Assembly (NCBI GenBank): GCA_012798135.1 | Contig: JAAZNU010000028.1 | Span: forward strand, 21,675 to 85,674 | Direction of reading: 5' to 3' | From: Veillonellaceae bacterium | Lineage (GTDB): Bacteria > Bacillota_C > Negativicutes > UBA1444 | Length of the DNA: 64,000 bases | Made by a program: the position numbers and the translations under genes | Notes under the pieces: model-generated | What the model was told of the DNA's origin: nothing | What the model saw: only the letters and a program-made list of their open reading frames with translations | Databases searched by the model: none | Shown here: positions 35,255-44,143 of the stretch, piece after piece | Position numbering within the stretch: the first letter of the stretch is position 1 | How the letters are laid out: each line of letters begins with the position of its first letter

Positions 35255-36145
35255 GTGAGTATTCAGCAGCTGTTGAACGGAATATCGCTGGGATCGGTCT
35301 ATGCGCTGATTGCGGTGGGGTTTGCCCTTGTGTTCAACATCCTCAAGTTTTCGAATTTTGCCCATGGCGGCGTCATGACGATGACGGCGTATATCGGGCT
35401 GGCCGCCTCGATGTTTTTCAGCCGCTGGTTCAGTGGGGTATCACTGTTCGCAGCCACCTTGATCAGCGCTGCCGTGGCCGGAGCCGGGGTCGGCGTCATT
35501 CTCGAACGAATGGCGTTCCGCCGCATTCGCAACAACAACAGTCCGGTCATCTATTATTTTATTTCCTCCATTACGATGGGAATCCTGATGGAAAATATTG
35601 TGACCATTTTTGCCAGCAGCACGTTTTATTCCTATCCCAAGTTTTTTGAGCTCACGGTCGTGCATCTCGCCCATGTTAATATCGCCCTCACCGATCTATT
35701 GATGCTGGTCTTCTCCTCTTCCGCACTGATGCTTCTGTTATGGGTTTTGTACCGCACCAAAATCGGCCTGGCGATCCGGGCCCTGTCATTTGACGTCAAT
35801 ACGGCTAATCTGATGGGGATGGATTCCAACCGGGTGGTCATGGCGACGTTCATCGCCGCCGGTGTTTTGGGCGGAATCGCCGGAGTATTCCTGGGGATCA
35901 ACTATACGTTGTACCCCCAACTCGGGCAACTGATCGTCAAAGGCTTCATCGCCTCGGTTATCGGCGGACTCGGCAGTATCACCGGGGCCATGATCGGCGC
36001 GGTGCTGCTTGGTGTCCTGGAGGTCACCCTGATCAGTCTGGTCGGCGCCGGGATCGCTCCGGTCTTCGTGTTCGTGATCATGTTGACATTTCTGCTGGTC
36101 CGACCTCGCGGCATTGCCGGCGTCATCGTGCAGGAAAAGGCTTAG
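35255..36145 (+). CDS. livH: Liv-type ABC transporter permease (LivH homologue)
   Basis: A 296-residue inner-membrane permease with eight predicted segments. GTG 35255 is preferred (GGAGGG eight bases upstream, product begins SIQQLLNGISLGSVYALIAV as in LivH); ATG 35234 is an alternative adding seven residues. The conserved GGLGSITGAMIGAVLLG loop contacts the ATPase. It works with LivM, LivG and LivF homologues that follow without gaps. The ligand is set by the binding protein and is unknown. Confidence 0.92.
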   Translation: MSIQQLLNGISLGSVYALIAVGFALVFNILKFSNFAHGGVMTMTAYIGLAASMFFSRWFSGVSLFAATLISAAVAGAGVGVILERMAFRRIRNNNSPVIYYFISSITMGILMENIVTIFASSTFYSYPKFFELTVVHLAHVNIALTDLLMLVFSSSALMLLLWVLYRTKIGLAIRALSFDVNTANLMGMDSNRVVMATFIAAGVLGGIAGVFLGINYTLYPQLGQLIVKGFIASVIGGLGSITGAMIGAVLLGVLEVTLISLVGAGIAPVFVFVIMLTFLLVRPRGIAGVIVQEKA

Positions 36146-36157
36146 GGAGGCGCTGCA

Positions 36158-37018
36158 ATGGAATATATTTTTACGATACTCACATTTACCGGCATCACAT
36201 TGATCGGTGTTCTCGGTTCGTATCTGGTAACCGGTCTGACTGGGCTGTTTTCGTTCGGCCAAGCGGCGTTTTTCTCCGTCGGCGCTTACACGGCGGCTGT
36301 ATTGGTCAAGAATCTGGAAGTGCCATTCCTGCTGGCAGTACCGGCGGCGATGGCGGCAGGCCTCGTGGCGGGATTGATCGTCGGTTACCCGACAGTTCGC
36401 CTGCGCCGGGACTACATCTCCCTGGTGACCTTTGGTTTCGGCGAGGCAATTATTGCCCTGTTGAACAACTCCACCAATCTGACCGGCGGCGCCATGGGGC
36501 TGTCCGGGATTCCCCGCTATACGAACTTTGCCGTGGTCTGGGGCAGCGTTGCCATTTGCCTGGCCCTGGTGGCCGGCTACAAGTATTCGAAATTCGGCCG
36601 GCAGTGTCTGGCGCTGCGGACCGATGAACTGGCGGCCAAAGCCATGGGAATCAATGTTTACCGGGTGAAGTTGGTGACCTTCTTGTTCGCGGCGGCGATG
36701 ACAAGCTACGCTGGCGTGCTGTACGCCTTTTATACGACCTATGTCGAACCGGGGGCCTTCGGCTGGATCGTGTCGGCGGAATGGATCATCATTGTGTTTG
36801 TTGGCGGCATCAACTCGTTGACCGGCTCGGTGTTCGCCACCCTGCTGTTGACCGGTTTGCCGGAAGTCCTGCGGTTTGCGTCGGAATGGCGAATCGCGGC
36901 TTATTGCATCATCGTGCTGCTCATCATCAATTTCCGGCCGATCGGCCTGTTCGGTGAATTTGAACTCACGCTGCAATGGTTGCGTCAGTTGGGGAGAAAG
37001 GGGGCCAAAACGGCATGA
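36158..37018 (+). CDS. livM: Liv-type ABC transporter permease (LivM homologue)
   Basis: A 286-residue second permease: hydrophobic throughout, with TGLTGLFSFGQAAFFSVGAYTAAVL near the N terminus, the cytoplasmic YKYSKFGRQCLALRTDELAAKAMGI loop and GGINSLTGSVFATLLLTGLPE near the C terminus, all typical of LivM (quoted stretches are broken by family-variable residues). GGGAGG precedes the ATG. The stop overlaps livG by four bases. Confidence 0.92.
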   Translation: MEYIFTILTFTGITLIGVLGSYLVTGLTGLFSFGQAAFFSVGAYTAAVLVKNLEVPFLLAVPAAMAAGLVAGLIVGYPTVRLRRDYISLVTFGFGEAIIALLNNSTNLTGGAMGLSGIPRYTNFAVVWGSVAICLALVAGYKYSKFGRQCLALRTDELAAKAMGINVYRVKLVTFLFAAAMTSYAGVLYAFYTTYVEPGAFGWIVSAEWIIIVFVGGINSLTGSVFATLLLTGLPEVLRFASEWRIAAYCIIVLLIINFRPIGLFGEFELTLQWLRQLGRKGAKTA

Positions 37019-37794
37019 GCCATTTGCAGGCAAAAAATCTGTCGATTGCTTTCGGCGGCGTCCAGGCTATCGACGATGTTTCCTTCAACGTCGGCGATCG
37101 TCAGATCGTCGGTATCATCGGACCCAACGGGGCCGGCAAGACGACCGCGTTTAATCTGCTGACCGGCGTATATGCCCTCGATAAGGGGGAAGTGCTGCTG
37201 GATGACGAGGTGATCAGCGGCCTGCCGCAGTATCAAATCACCCGGAAGGGATTGGCCCGGACGTTCCAGAATATTCGCCTGTTCAAGGGGCTAAGTGTGC
37301 TGGAGAATGTCATGACGGCCGCCGATCCTTATTCTTCCTACGGCCTGGCTGACGTGTTTTTCTATAGCGGCCGCAAACGGAAACGAGAAACGGAAGTCCG
37401 GGAGATGAGCCGGCAGTGTCTGGACCTGGTCGGTTTGGCGGGATTCGAGCAGGAGAAGCCGGAGAACCTTCCCTACGGACAGCAACGCAAGCTGGAGCTG
37501 GCCCGGGCGCTCGCCTGCAAACCGAAAGTGCTGCTGCTGGACGAACCGGCGGCCGGCCTGAACCCCAGCGAGGTGCGTGATTTCATCCGCCTCATCCAGA
37601 AGCTGCACGACCAGTTTTCACTGTCCGTGCTGGTGATCGAGCATCGGATGGAAGTCATCATGACCCTCTGCTCCAATATTTATGTGCTCAATTTCGGGAA
37701 ACTACTGGCGCAGGGCACACCGTCCGAAATCCAGAACAACCGGGAAGTGACGGAAGCCTATATCGGAGAGGAGGACGAAGCATGCTTGCTATAG
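37015..37794 (+). CDS. livG: Liv-type ABC transporter ATPase (LivG homologue)
   Basis: A 259-residue ABC ATPase: Walker A GPNGAGKTTAF, signature NLPYGQQRKLELARAL, Walker B LLLDEPAAGLNP, and the C-terminal LivG-type stretch SLSVLVIEHRMEVIMTLC. ATG 37015 overlaps the livM stop (ATGA). It energises import with LivF. Confidence 0.94.
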   Translation: MSHLQAKNLSIAFGGVQAIDDVSFNVGDRQIVGIIGPNGAGKTTAFNLLTGVYALDKGEVLLDDEVISGLPQYQITRKGLARTFQNIRLFKGLSVLENVMTAADPYSSYGLADVFFYSGRKRKRETEVREMSRQCLDLVGLAGFEQEKPENLPYGQQRKLELARALACKPKVLLLDEPAAGLNPSEVRDFIRLIQKLHDQFSLSVLVIEHRMEVIMTLCSNIYVLNFGKLLAQGTPSEIQNNREVTEAYIGEEDEACLL

Positions 37795-38489
37795 ACAATC
37801 TGCATGTTTCCTATGGGCACATCACTGCCCTGTCCGGCGTATCGATCCAGGTGCCGAGGGGCAGTATTGTCAGCATCATCGGCTCGAACGGCGCCGGCAA
37901 GACCACTTTGCTCAACAGCATTTCCGGAATTGTCAAGCCAAAGCAGGGGAGCATCCGCTTTGAAGGCAAGGAACTGACCCGCATTCCGCACGAGATTGTG
38001 AAGCTGGGACTCGTTCAGGTGCCGGAAGGGCGAAAGATTTTTGCCGGGTTGACCGTGGAGGAAAATCTGCTGGCTGGCGGCTATATTCTGAAAGATTCTT
38101 CCCGGTTGAAAGCGAACGCGGAAAAAATGATGAAACTGTATCCAATTCTTGAGAAACGCCGGAATCAGCAGGCCGGGACGCTGTCAGGCGGGGAGCAGCA
38201 GATGCTGGCCGTCTGCCGGGGGCTAATGTCCGAACCGAAAATGATTTTGCTCGACGAACCGTCGCTGGGCCTGGCGCCGATCATTGTCAAGGGAATCTTC
38301 GACCTGATCGCCCAAATTCGGGAACAGGGGATCACAGTATTGCTGGTGGAACAAAACGCCAAAAAGGCGCTGGCGCTGTGCGATTATGCCTATGTTCTGG
38401 AGAACGGCCGGGTAACTCTGGAGGGGAACGGAAAAGAATTGCTGTGCGATCCCGCGGTGAAAAAAGCTTATCTCGGCGAACGGGAATGA
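37782..38489 (+). CDS. livF: Liv-type ABC transporter ATPase (LivF homologue)
   Basis: A 235-residue ABC ATPase: Walker A GSNGAGKTTLL, LivF-specific VPEGRKIFAGLTVEENLLAGG, signature LSGGEQQMLAVCRGL and Walker B ILLDEPSLGLAP. It overlaps the livG 3' end by 13 bases behind GGAGAGGAGG and completes the importer. Confidence 0.94.
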   Translation: MLAIDNLHVSYGHITALSGVSIQVPRGSIVSIIGSNGAGKTTLLNSISGIVKPKQGSIRFEGKELTRIPHEIVKLGLVQVPEGRKIFAGLTVEENLLAGGYILKDSSRLKANAEKMMKLYPILEKRRNQQAGTLSGGEQQMLAVCRGLMSEPKMILLDEPSLGLAPIIVKGIFDLIAQIREQGITVLLVEQNAKKALALCDYAYVLENGRVTLEGNGKELLCDPAVKKAYLGERE

Positions 38490-38508
38490 CGGGAGGATGA
38501 ACAAGCCA

Positions 38509-39822
38509 ATGAGGATTCAACCTATATTTTTTGCCAATCCCGTCTATTATGCGCAAGACGAATTTATGGCCGATGCCGGGGCAATGGAAACACTCATTCG
38601 GGAAAGCCTGCCGACGGGGGCGGAATGTCAGCCCTCAATCACTCTTTACACTCAGGCTGAAGTCGACGCCTATTTGGCGTCTGATCGCGCGGTCTCGCCA
38701 TTGCTGGTTGTGATGTCTGGAGCCACCCAACGCTGGGTGCTCAGTGTGGCGAAGGCGGCGAAGCAGTCGCTGCTGTGGTGGTATTTTCCGGGAGACGGAC
38801 TGTTCGCTGCGGCTTCGGAGCAGCTTATTGGCAAAATCGCTGCGAAAAACGCCCTGCCGGCGGTGATGGACTGCTGGGCACATTTGCGCAACCGGCAGGT
38901 TGATCTGGAGAAAGTTTTCGATGAAAACTCCCTGCGGCAACAGCTCCAGCGACTGGCGGCCCAGGCGAAAATACGTGCCACCCGTTTGTTGATCATTGGC
39001 TATACCCAGCAATGGGTCGTTTCGGCCAGCGTGGACGAACGAAAGCTGGAAGACCGGCTGGGGATTCAAAGTGTGCATATCGGCCTGGAGGAATTATTCG
39101 CCGAGTATGGGAAGATTCCACAGGATGAAACGGTGAGGGCGTTTGTCGGGCAATATCTGCAGACGGCCGCCGCCTGCCGAGAACCGTCGCACCAACAGGT
39201 GGCCGACGCCTACCGCCTGTATCTGGCCCTGAAAGTTTTGCTGGAACGCTATGCGGCGAATGCGCTGGCGATTTCCTGCTTCTCCTTGGTCAAACAACTC
39301 GGCGTCACTTCCTGTCTGGCGCTGTCGCTGCTGAACGATGATTCGCGGTTCGTCGCCGCCTGCGAAGGCGACCTGGACGCCGCCGTGTCGATGGCCGTCG
39401 GCAAAGCGGTGACCGGCCGGCCTGTGTTTATGGGCAATCCGGTATATCATCTGAACAATACGTTGGATATCGTGCACTGCACGGCGCCCCGCAAACTGAC
39501 CGGCGAAGCTGACCTGCCGTATACGGTGCGGTCGCATCACGAAACCGGCGTAAGCGTGGCGCAGCGGATCGAAGCGCCGACGCCGCTGACGGCGACGGTG
39601 TTCCGGATCGGCAATGAATTTTCGGAAGCGACGTTGTTCGCCGCCGAGCTGATCGGCAATCCGGACGAGGATACCTGCCGGACGCAGTTCCGCTTCCGGA
39701 TCGATTCGACGCAGAAACGCCTGACGGAATCGTTGGGTTGTCATCATCTGGTAATTTTTGGGGACTATGTGGAGGAGTTGCGGGCCGTCTTGAGCGGACC
39801 GTTGGGAATCCCAGTCCGTTAG
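38509..39822 (+). CDS. L-fucose/L-arabinose isomerase-family protein
   Basis: ATG 38509 is preferred over 38497, which lies on top of GGGAGG. The 437-residue product has a C-terminal domain like L-fucose isomerase: CEGDLDAAVSMAVGKAVTG, GRPVFMGNPVY, DIVHCTAPRKL and RSHHETG carry acidic and His residues that could bind the metal. The N-terminal half is poorly conserved with classical FucI. It probably interconverts an aldose/ketose or related sugar acid taken up by the adjacent importer. Not certain to be an isomerase. Confidence 0.7.
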   Translation: MRIQPIFFANPVYYAQDEFMADAGAMETLIRESLPTGAECQPSITLYTQAEVDAYLASDRAVSPLLVVMSGATQRWVLSVAKAAKQSLLWWYFPGDGLFAAASEQLIGKIAAKNALPAVMDCWAHLRNRQVDLEKVFDENSLRQQLQRLAAQAKIRATRLLIIGYTQQWVVSASVDERKLEDRLGIQSVHIGLEELFAEYGKIPQDETVRAFVGQYLQTAAACREPSHQQVADAYRLYLALKVLLERYAANALAISCFSLVKQLGVTSCLALSLLNDDSRFVAACEGDLDAAVSMAVGKAVTGRPVFMGNPVYHLNNTLDIVHCTAPRKLTGEADLPYTVRSHHETGVSVAQRIEAPTPLTATVFRIGNEFSEATLFAAELIGNPDEDTCRTQFRFRIDSTQKRLTESLGCHHLVIFGDYVEELRAVLSGPLGIPVR

Positions 39823-39849
39823 CATTTGAGTCGCGAGGAGCGTGAGAGG

Positions 39850-40230
39850 ATGGATATCATCAACGTCGCCGACGTGGGCGGCACAGAGTTCCCTGCTGGC
39901 CGGCGCACCCGTGTTTTGGTCGGGCCCGATGCCCCGCTGGAAGCAGAACGGTTCGTGATGGGGCATGTGACGATTTACCCGGGCGGATCGGTTCCCCTGC
40001 ATTCCCACGAACAGGAAGAAGTCTATTTTATCGCCGCCGGTGAGGGTAGCATCACCGTCAATGAGGAAATCCAAAAAGTCCGAACCGGCGATTGCATTTA
40101 TATCCGGCCGCAGAAGACGCATATGCTGAAAAACACCACGACGGAAAATCTGATCATGATGTTTTGTTATGCGCCGAAAAAAGTGGCGGAACACTGGGCG
40201 GAAGAACTGAAAGGCGGCGACAATGCATGA
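39850..40230 (+). CDS. Small cupin-domain protein
   Basis: A 126-residue single cupin: motif 1 GSVPLHSHEQEEVYFIAAGEG has two His and a Glu for metal binding, motif 2 GDCIYIRPQKTHML supplies the last His. GAGGAG precedes ATG 39850. Such proteins act as epimerases, isomerases or sugar-binding enzymes. It lies between the isomerase-like gene and the flavoprotein gene, overlapping the latter by four bases. Confidence 0.85.
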   Translation: MDIINVADVGGTEFPAGRRTRVLVGPDAPLEAERFVMGHVTIYPGGSVPLHSHEQEEVYFIAAGEGSITVNEEIQKVRTGDCIYIRPQKTHMLKNTTTENLIMMFCYAPKKVAEHWAEELKGGDNA

Positions 40231-42077
40231 AAATAGTTGATTGCGACATTCTGGTGGTTGGCAGCGGCGGCGCCGCGTTGAGGGCCGCCATTGCGGCGAA
40301 AGAGGCCGCACCGGAGTTGTCGGTGCTGGTCGCGACCAAAGGCAAGCCGGGACTGAGCGGCGTGACGGCCAATTCTTGCTCCGACCGGATGGCTTTCCAC
40401 GCCACGTTGCCATCCACGGAACCGGGCGGCGAGGCGGCCTGGACGTATCATGCCGATGATATCTATCGGATCGGCGGCAAGGTCTCGGATAAAAATCTGG
40501 CCGACGTTTTGGCGAAAAACGCGGCTACGGCGTTTGACTATCTGGACCGGCTTGGTGTGCCATTTGTCAAAAAAAATGGACTGCCCGACCAGTTCGTGAC
40601 CGACGGGTCGGAATATGCCCGGGCCTGCTATACCGGCCCCAGGACCGCGGTCCACATCGAACAGGCCTTGGTCAAACATTTTCACAACCTGAATATCCCG
40701 GTGCTGGAGTATGCGATGGCGGTTCGGCTCGTTCATGACAATGGAAAACTGGCCGGCGTCGTGGCGGTCGATACGCGGGAAAAAGAGCCGGAAAAAGCTT
40801 TTTTCTGCATCCGGACACCGGCGGTGATTCTCGCGACCGGCGGGGGCGGCATGATCTACCGGCACAATGTATTTCCCGGCGGAATGACGGGCGACGGCTT
40901 TGCCATGGCCTATGAAGCCGGTGCCGAACTGGTCAACATGGAGTTTGTGCAGATTGGCATCGCCTCCACCAAAACGAAGTTCAACTGTTCCGGCAGCATG
41001 ATGCGGGCGGTCCCGCGCCTCGTCAATTCCGAAGGCGAAGAGTTTTTGGCGAAATATTTCCCGCCGGGGACGACTCCGGCCGAAATCGCCAATACCGTCT
41101 TTAAGAAAGGCGCCAGTTGGCCGGTTTCCTATGAGCATAAAACCCATATCATCGATATCGCCTTGTACAAGGAATGGCGGGCCGGCAGGCGGACGTTTCT
41201 CGATTTTGGCCGGAATCCGCAGGGGTTTTCTTTCGATTGGCTGACGGCAGAAAATCAGGCCCGGTATCGCCGGGAGATGACCCGGGATCTCGGCGGGTCG
41301 TTGCGCAACCAGACTCCGCTTGAACGACTGCGTGAAATCAATCAGCCATCCATCGACTGGTTCGCCGAATACGGAATTCAGCTGGAAAAAGGAGATTTGA
41401 TAGAAGTTGCCGCCTGTGCGCAGCATTTCCAGGGCGGGGTCAAAATCGACGCCAGCGCCCGCACCACGGCTCCGTTTGTCTGGGCTGCCGGGGAAACGGC
41501 CGGTGGCCAGCACGGTGCGAATCGCCCGGGCGGCAACGCTTTGCTGGATTGCCAAGTCTTCGGTCGAATTGCCGGGGAAGACGCCGCGACGCAGATCAGG
41601 GCTTTGCGTGGACATGACCAACACCCGCTTGATCCGTCCGATGCCACTGCCCAGCTGACGGCGGCGGCTGGCGCGATGCGGCAGGATTTGGAGCGGTCGG
41701 CGGAGAACGCATTGCCAGCGCCCGAGTTTCGTCAGGCCCTGCAGGAGCTGACCGAAGCCGGGGTTGGTATCGTCCGTACGGAGACAGGGATTCGGGAAGC
41801 CTTGCAAAAGCTGGAAGTCTTAAAATCCCGGAACTTTATCCTGGGAGAAAAGTCGCCGTTCTATTACTACGAAAACCGGAGTCTGCTGTTGACGGCGGAA
41901 GCGGTATTGCGGGCGGCTTTGTTGCGGGAGGAGAGCAGGGGACCGCATTTGCGGTTCGCCCACTATGAAGATAATATTCCGATGGACCGCAAAGAAGTGA
42001 TCTGGGAGAAGTATATCGTCGTTCGCCGTGAGAATGCGGGCATGCACCTGGAAATCCGGGAACCGGCTCTGAAATAA
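40227..42077 (+). CDS. FAD-dependent fumarate reductase/succinate dehydrogenase-type flavoprotein
   Basis: A 616-residue flavoprotein of the FRD/SDH/L-aspartate oxidase superfamily: FAD-binding DILVVGSGGAALRAAIAA near the start, TGGGGMIYRHN and MTGDGFAMAYEAGAELVNME in the middle, WAAGETAGGQHGANRPGGNA carrying the second FAD motif. ATG 40227 overlaps the cupin stop (ATGA); the longer in-frame start at 40092 would run through the cupin gene. No partner iron-sulfur or cytochrome subunit is adjacent. In anaerobes such stand-alone flavoproteins reduce unsaturated acids or oxidise substrates; which is done here is unknown. Confidence 0.8.
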   Translation: MKIVDCDILVVGSGGAALRAAIAAKEAAPELSVLVATKGKPGLSGVTANSCSDRMAFHATLPSTEPGGEAAWTYHADDIYRIGGKVSDKNLADVLAKNAATAFDYLDRLGVPFVKKNGLPDQFVTDGSEYARACYTGPRTAVHIEQALVKHFHNLNIPVLEYAMAVRLVHDNGKLAGVVAVDTREKEPEKAFFCIRTPAVILATGGGGMIYRHNVFPGGMTGDGFAMAYEAGAELVNMEFVQIGIASTKTKFNCSGSMMRAVPRLVNSEGEEFLAKYFPPGTTPAEIANTVFKKGASWPVSYEHKTHIIDIALYKEWRAGRRTFLDFGRNPQGFSFDWLTAENQARYRREMTRDLGGSLRNQTPLERLREINQPSIDWFAEYGIQLEKGDLIEVAACAQHFQGGVKIDASARTTAPFVWAAGETAGGQHGANRPGGNALLDCQVFGRIAGEDAATQIRALRGHDQHPLDPSDATAQLTAAAGAMRQDLERSAENALPAPEFRQALQELTEAGVGIVRTETGIREALQKLEVLKSRNFILGEKSPFYYYENRSLLLTAEAVLRAALLREESRGPHLRFAHYEDNIPMDRKEVIWEKYIVVRRENAGMHLEIREPALK

Positions 42078-42099
42078 AATTAACGGTGAGCCACACTTG

Positions 42100-42140
42100 A
42101 AATAGCCTTTTTCGCGTTGGTGAAGGGCTATTTTTTTATT
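42100..42140 (+). terminator. Terminator closing the LacI-regulated unit
   Basis: AAATAGCC (42100-42107) pairs with GGCTATTT (42126-42133), followed by TTTTTATT. It separates the catabolic unit from aroE. Confidence 0.8.
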
Positions 42141-42203
42141 GCCAAATCATTCTATAATAGAATAAACACGGAGCAAGATTGTTATCGCTGGGAGGAAGAG
42201 GCC

Positions 42204-43076
42204 TTGACGCAATCGGAACGGCAAATTTCCGGGCATACGCTCCTGTATGCCGTGATCGGCGATCCGGTAAAGCACTCGCTGTCGCCGTTGCTCATGAACA
42301 GAGCCTTTGCGGCGAATCAAATCGATGCCGTATATGTGGCGCTGACTGTGAAAGAAACGGCTGCCCGACTCGCCATGGACATGGTACGGACTTTCGGCCT
42401 TGGCGGCGTGAACGTCACGATGCCATTGAAGCAGGCCATTATTCCCTGGCTGGATCAGTTGTCGCCGGCGGCGGAGCTGGTGGGCGCCGCTAACTGCGTG
42501 ATCAACCGCGACGGGGTGTTGATCGGCCATAACACTGATTGTACAGGCTTTCGGTTGTCCTTGGCGAACGATTTTCCGCAGGTGCCGACTGCCGCATTTC
42601 TGATGGGGGCCGGCGGCGCCGCCCGGGCTATTGCTTCGGAACTGGTGCGATGGGGTTGCCGGACCTTGTTCATCACGAATCGGAGCCGGGATAAGGCGGA
42701 AGAGCTGGCGGAGATTTTGCGGTCGCGGGGCCGGACGGATATCCGGGTGCTTGACTGGCGGTCGCCGGCATGGCCGGCGGCACTGGCGACAACTAAACTG
42801 CTGGTGAATGCCACTTCGATCGGCATGGGCGGCGTGGGGAATTTGGCGGAATTGTTGCCTTGGGAATGCCTGGATCAGACAACCGTGATTTACGAGACTG
42901 TTTATAATCCCCTGGAAACATCGTTTTTGCGGCAAGCTCGACAGTGTGGCTTTCAGGTCCTGCGGGGAACCGAACTGCTGCTATGGCAGGCAGTGGCGGG
43001 TTTTGAACTGTGGACGGGAACGACGGCGCCCCGGGATGTGATGCAAGAGAGTCTGTTGTCGACGTTAAATAACTGA
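42204..43076 (+). CDS. aroE: Shikimate dehydrogenase AroE
   Basis: A 290-residue NADP-dependent dehydrogenase of the shikimate pathway: shikimate-binding HSLSPLLMN and GVNVTMPLK, NTDCTGF, GAGGAARAI and NRSRDKAEEL of the cofactor domain. TTG 42204 is chosen (GGGAGGAAG about six bases upstream); the longer in-frame start at 42117 would begin inside the preceding terminator. A TATAAT at 42153-42158 with a poor -35 is the likely promoter. It stands after the terminator of the catabolic unit, so a biosynthetic role is assumed, though a quinate-type role cannot be excluded. Confidence 0.92.
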   Translation: MTQSERQISGHTLLYAVIGDPVKHSLSPLLMNRAFAANQIDAVYVALTVKETAARLAMDMVRTFGLGGVNVTMPLKQAIIPWLDQLSPAAELVGAANCVINRDGVLIGHNTDCTGFRLSLANDFPQVPTAAFLMGAGGAARAIASELVRWGCRTLFITNRSRDKAEELAEILRSRGRTDIRVLDWRSPAWPAALATTKLLVNATSIGMGGVGNLAELLPWECLDQTTVIYETVYNPLETSFLRQARQCGFQVLRGTELLLWQAVAGFELWTGTTAPRDVMQESLLSTLNN

Positions 43077-43118
43077 GGCGGTCCGGAAATCCCAATGCGG
43101 TGAAAGTGAGTATTGCGG

Positions 43119-44054
43119 ATGATTTTTTTGACAACGCCATGGCTGGACCGGCAGCGGATCGACTTAACGCTGGCCGCGACCTTGCGAGAGATCGGCGAGT
43201 ATAAGGGACGGGCCGAGCGGGTGGGTGTTCGCGTATTGCAGGGCATGGAGTCGTTGCGCCTGGTAACGGCGGAACACTCGGCGGTGGCCGCCGGACGGCT
43301 GGAAAAGAGTAATACGTCGATCGAACAGGCCAATTATCAGCGGTTGACCCTGTGGCTGCAAGAAGCGCCGGCGACCCTGACGTTGACGACCGCACTGGCC
43401 CTGGAGCTCCAAGCCGGCCTATTTCAGGGGTCAGGACAGGCTGCGGGCGGCTTCCGTTCCGCTGAGACGGCGATGGAGGTGGAGCAGCTTTACGCCAACT
43501 ATCGGCAACAGGAAGCCCGAATGGAGCCGGTGTTGTTGGCGGGCGCCTTTTTTTTCGGATTGGTGTCTCTGCGGCCGTTTACAATCGGGAATCTGCGGGT
43601 GGCAATGTTGCTGGCCTTTTGGCTACTCTCCCGGTCGGGCTATTCTGTGGCGCGACATGTCAGTCTCGAACGGATCATCGAAGCCGAACAGGGCAAGACC
43701 CGGATTATGCTGTCGGACTGGCCCTCGCAGGGAGAACTGACCGATGAGCGACTGGCGGAATGCTGGGCCTGTTGGGGACAATGGCTGCTGCACGCGTATC
43801 GGGAACTGGCTGCGCGCGAAGCGGCGTTGAGCGGCCGGCGGGGGGCCAAGACGGAACTGGTTTTGGCCTGGATCAAGGCGGCGTCGCAGGATTTTTCCAT
43901 CCGGGAAATCCAGCGGCAGCTGCCGGAATGTGGCCTCGAACTAATCCGAAAAATCATCAAGGAACAAAAACGGGCCGGTCGGATCCAATGTCTGGGCCGG
44001 GGTCCCAATGCCGTTTGGCGGAAACAAAAAAAACGAAAACATGGGACGGTTTAA
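43119..44054 (+). CDS. Degenerate Fic-domain protein with C-terminal winged helix
   Basis: A 311-residue protein. Residues around the middle read LRPFTIGNLRVAMLLAFWLL, clearly the Fic motif HxFx(D/E)GNGRxxR but with the catalytic His replaced by Arg and GNGR by GNLR. The C terminus (LVLAWIKAASQDFSIREIQ onward) resembles a winged-helix domain. AMPylation by the standard mechanism is unlikely. It may be a DNA-binding or regulatory protein. The start is uncertain: ATG 43119 or TTG 43113, neither with a clear binding site. It follows aroE by 43 bp. Confidence 0.7.
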   Translation: MIFLTTPWLDRQRIDLTLAATLREIGEYKGRAERVGVRVLQGMESLRLVTAEHSAVAAGRLEKSNTSIEQANYQRLTLWLQEAPATLTLTTALALELQAGLFQGSGQAAGGFRSAETAMEVEQLYANYRQQEARMEPVLLAGAFFFGLVSLRPFTIGNLRVAMLLAFWLLSRSGYSVARHVSLERIIEAEQGKTRIMLSDWPSQGELTDERLAECWACWGQWLLHAYRELAAREAALSGRRGAKTELVLAWIKAASQDFSIREIQRQLPECGLELIRKIIKEQKRAGRIQCLGRGPNAVWRKQKKRKHGTV

Positions 44055-44078
44055 AATCTGGAAAAATCGTGATATAAT
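44050..44078 (+). promoter_or_regulatory. Promoter of DEAD-box helicase gene
   Basis: TTTAAA (44050-44055) and TATAAT (44073-44078) with a 17-bp spacer, in the last residues of the upstream gene and a short gap. Confidence 0.55.
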
Positions 44079-44143
44079 ATACAGTTAACTGGACTAAGTA
44101 CCTATTGTCAATCAAAATACGATTAAAGGAGATAGATTTACCA

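Noticed and set aside
40167..41807. 546-residue minus-strand ORF opposite the flavoprotein
   Set aside because: Antisense shadow of a clear FAD protein; composition typical of out-of-frame translation.
40227..42077. Flavoprotein as the missing nadB (L-aspartate oxidase)
   Set aside because: Same superfamily, but it belongs to the LacI-regulated unit, is translationally coupled to the cupin gene, and has no NiaR-like site.
42204..43076. aroE as the last gene of the LacI-regulated unit
   Set aside because: A terminator at 42100-42140 and a new TATAAT separate them, so shikimate/quinate use by the unit is not supported by linkage alone.
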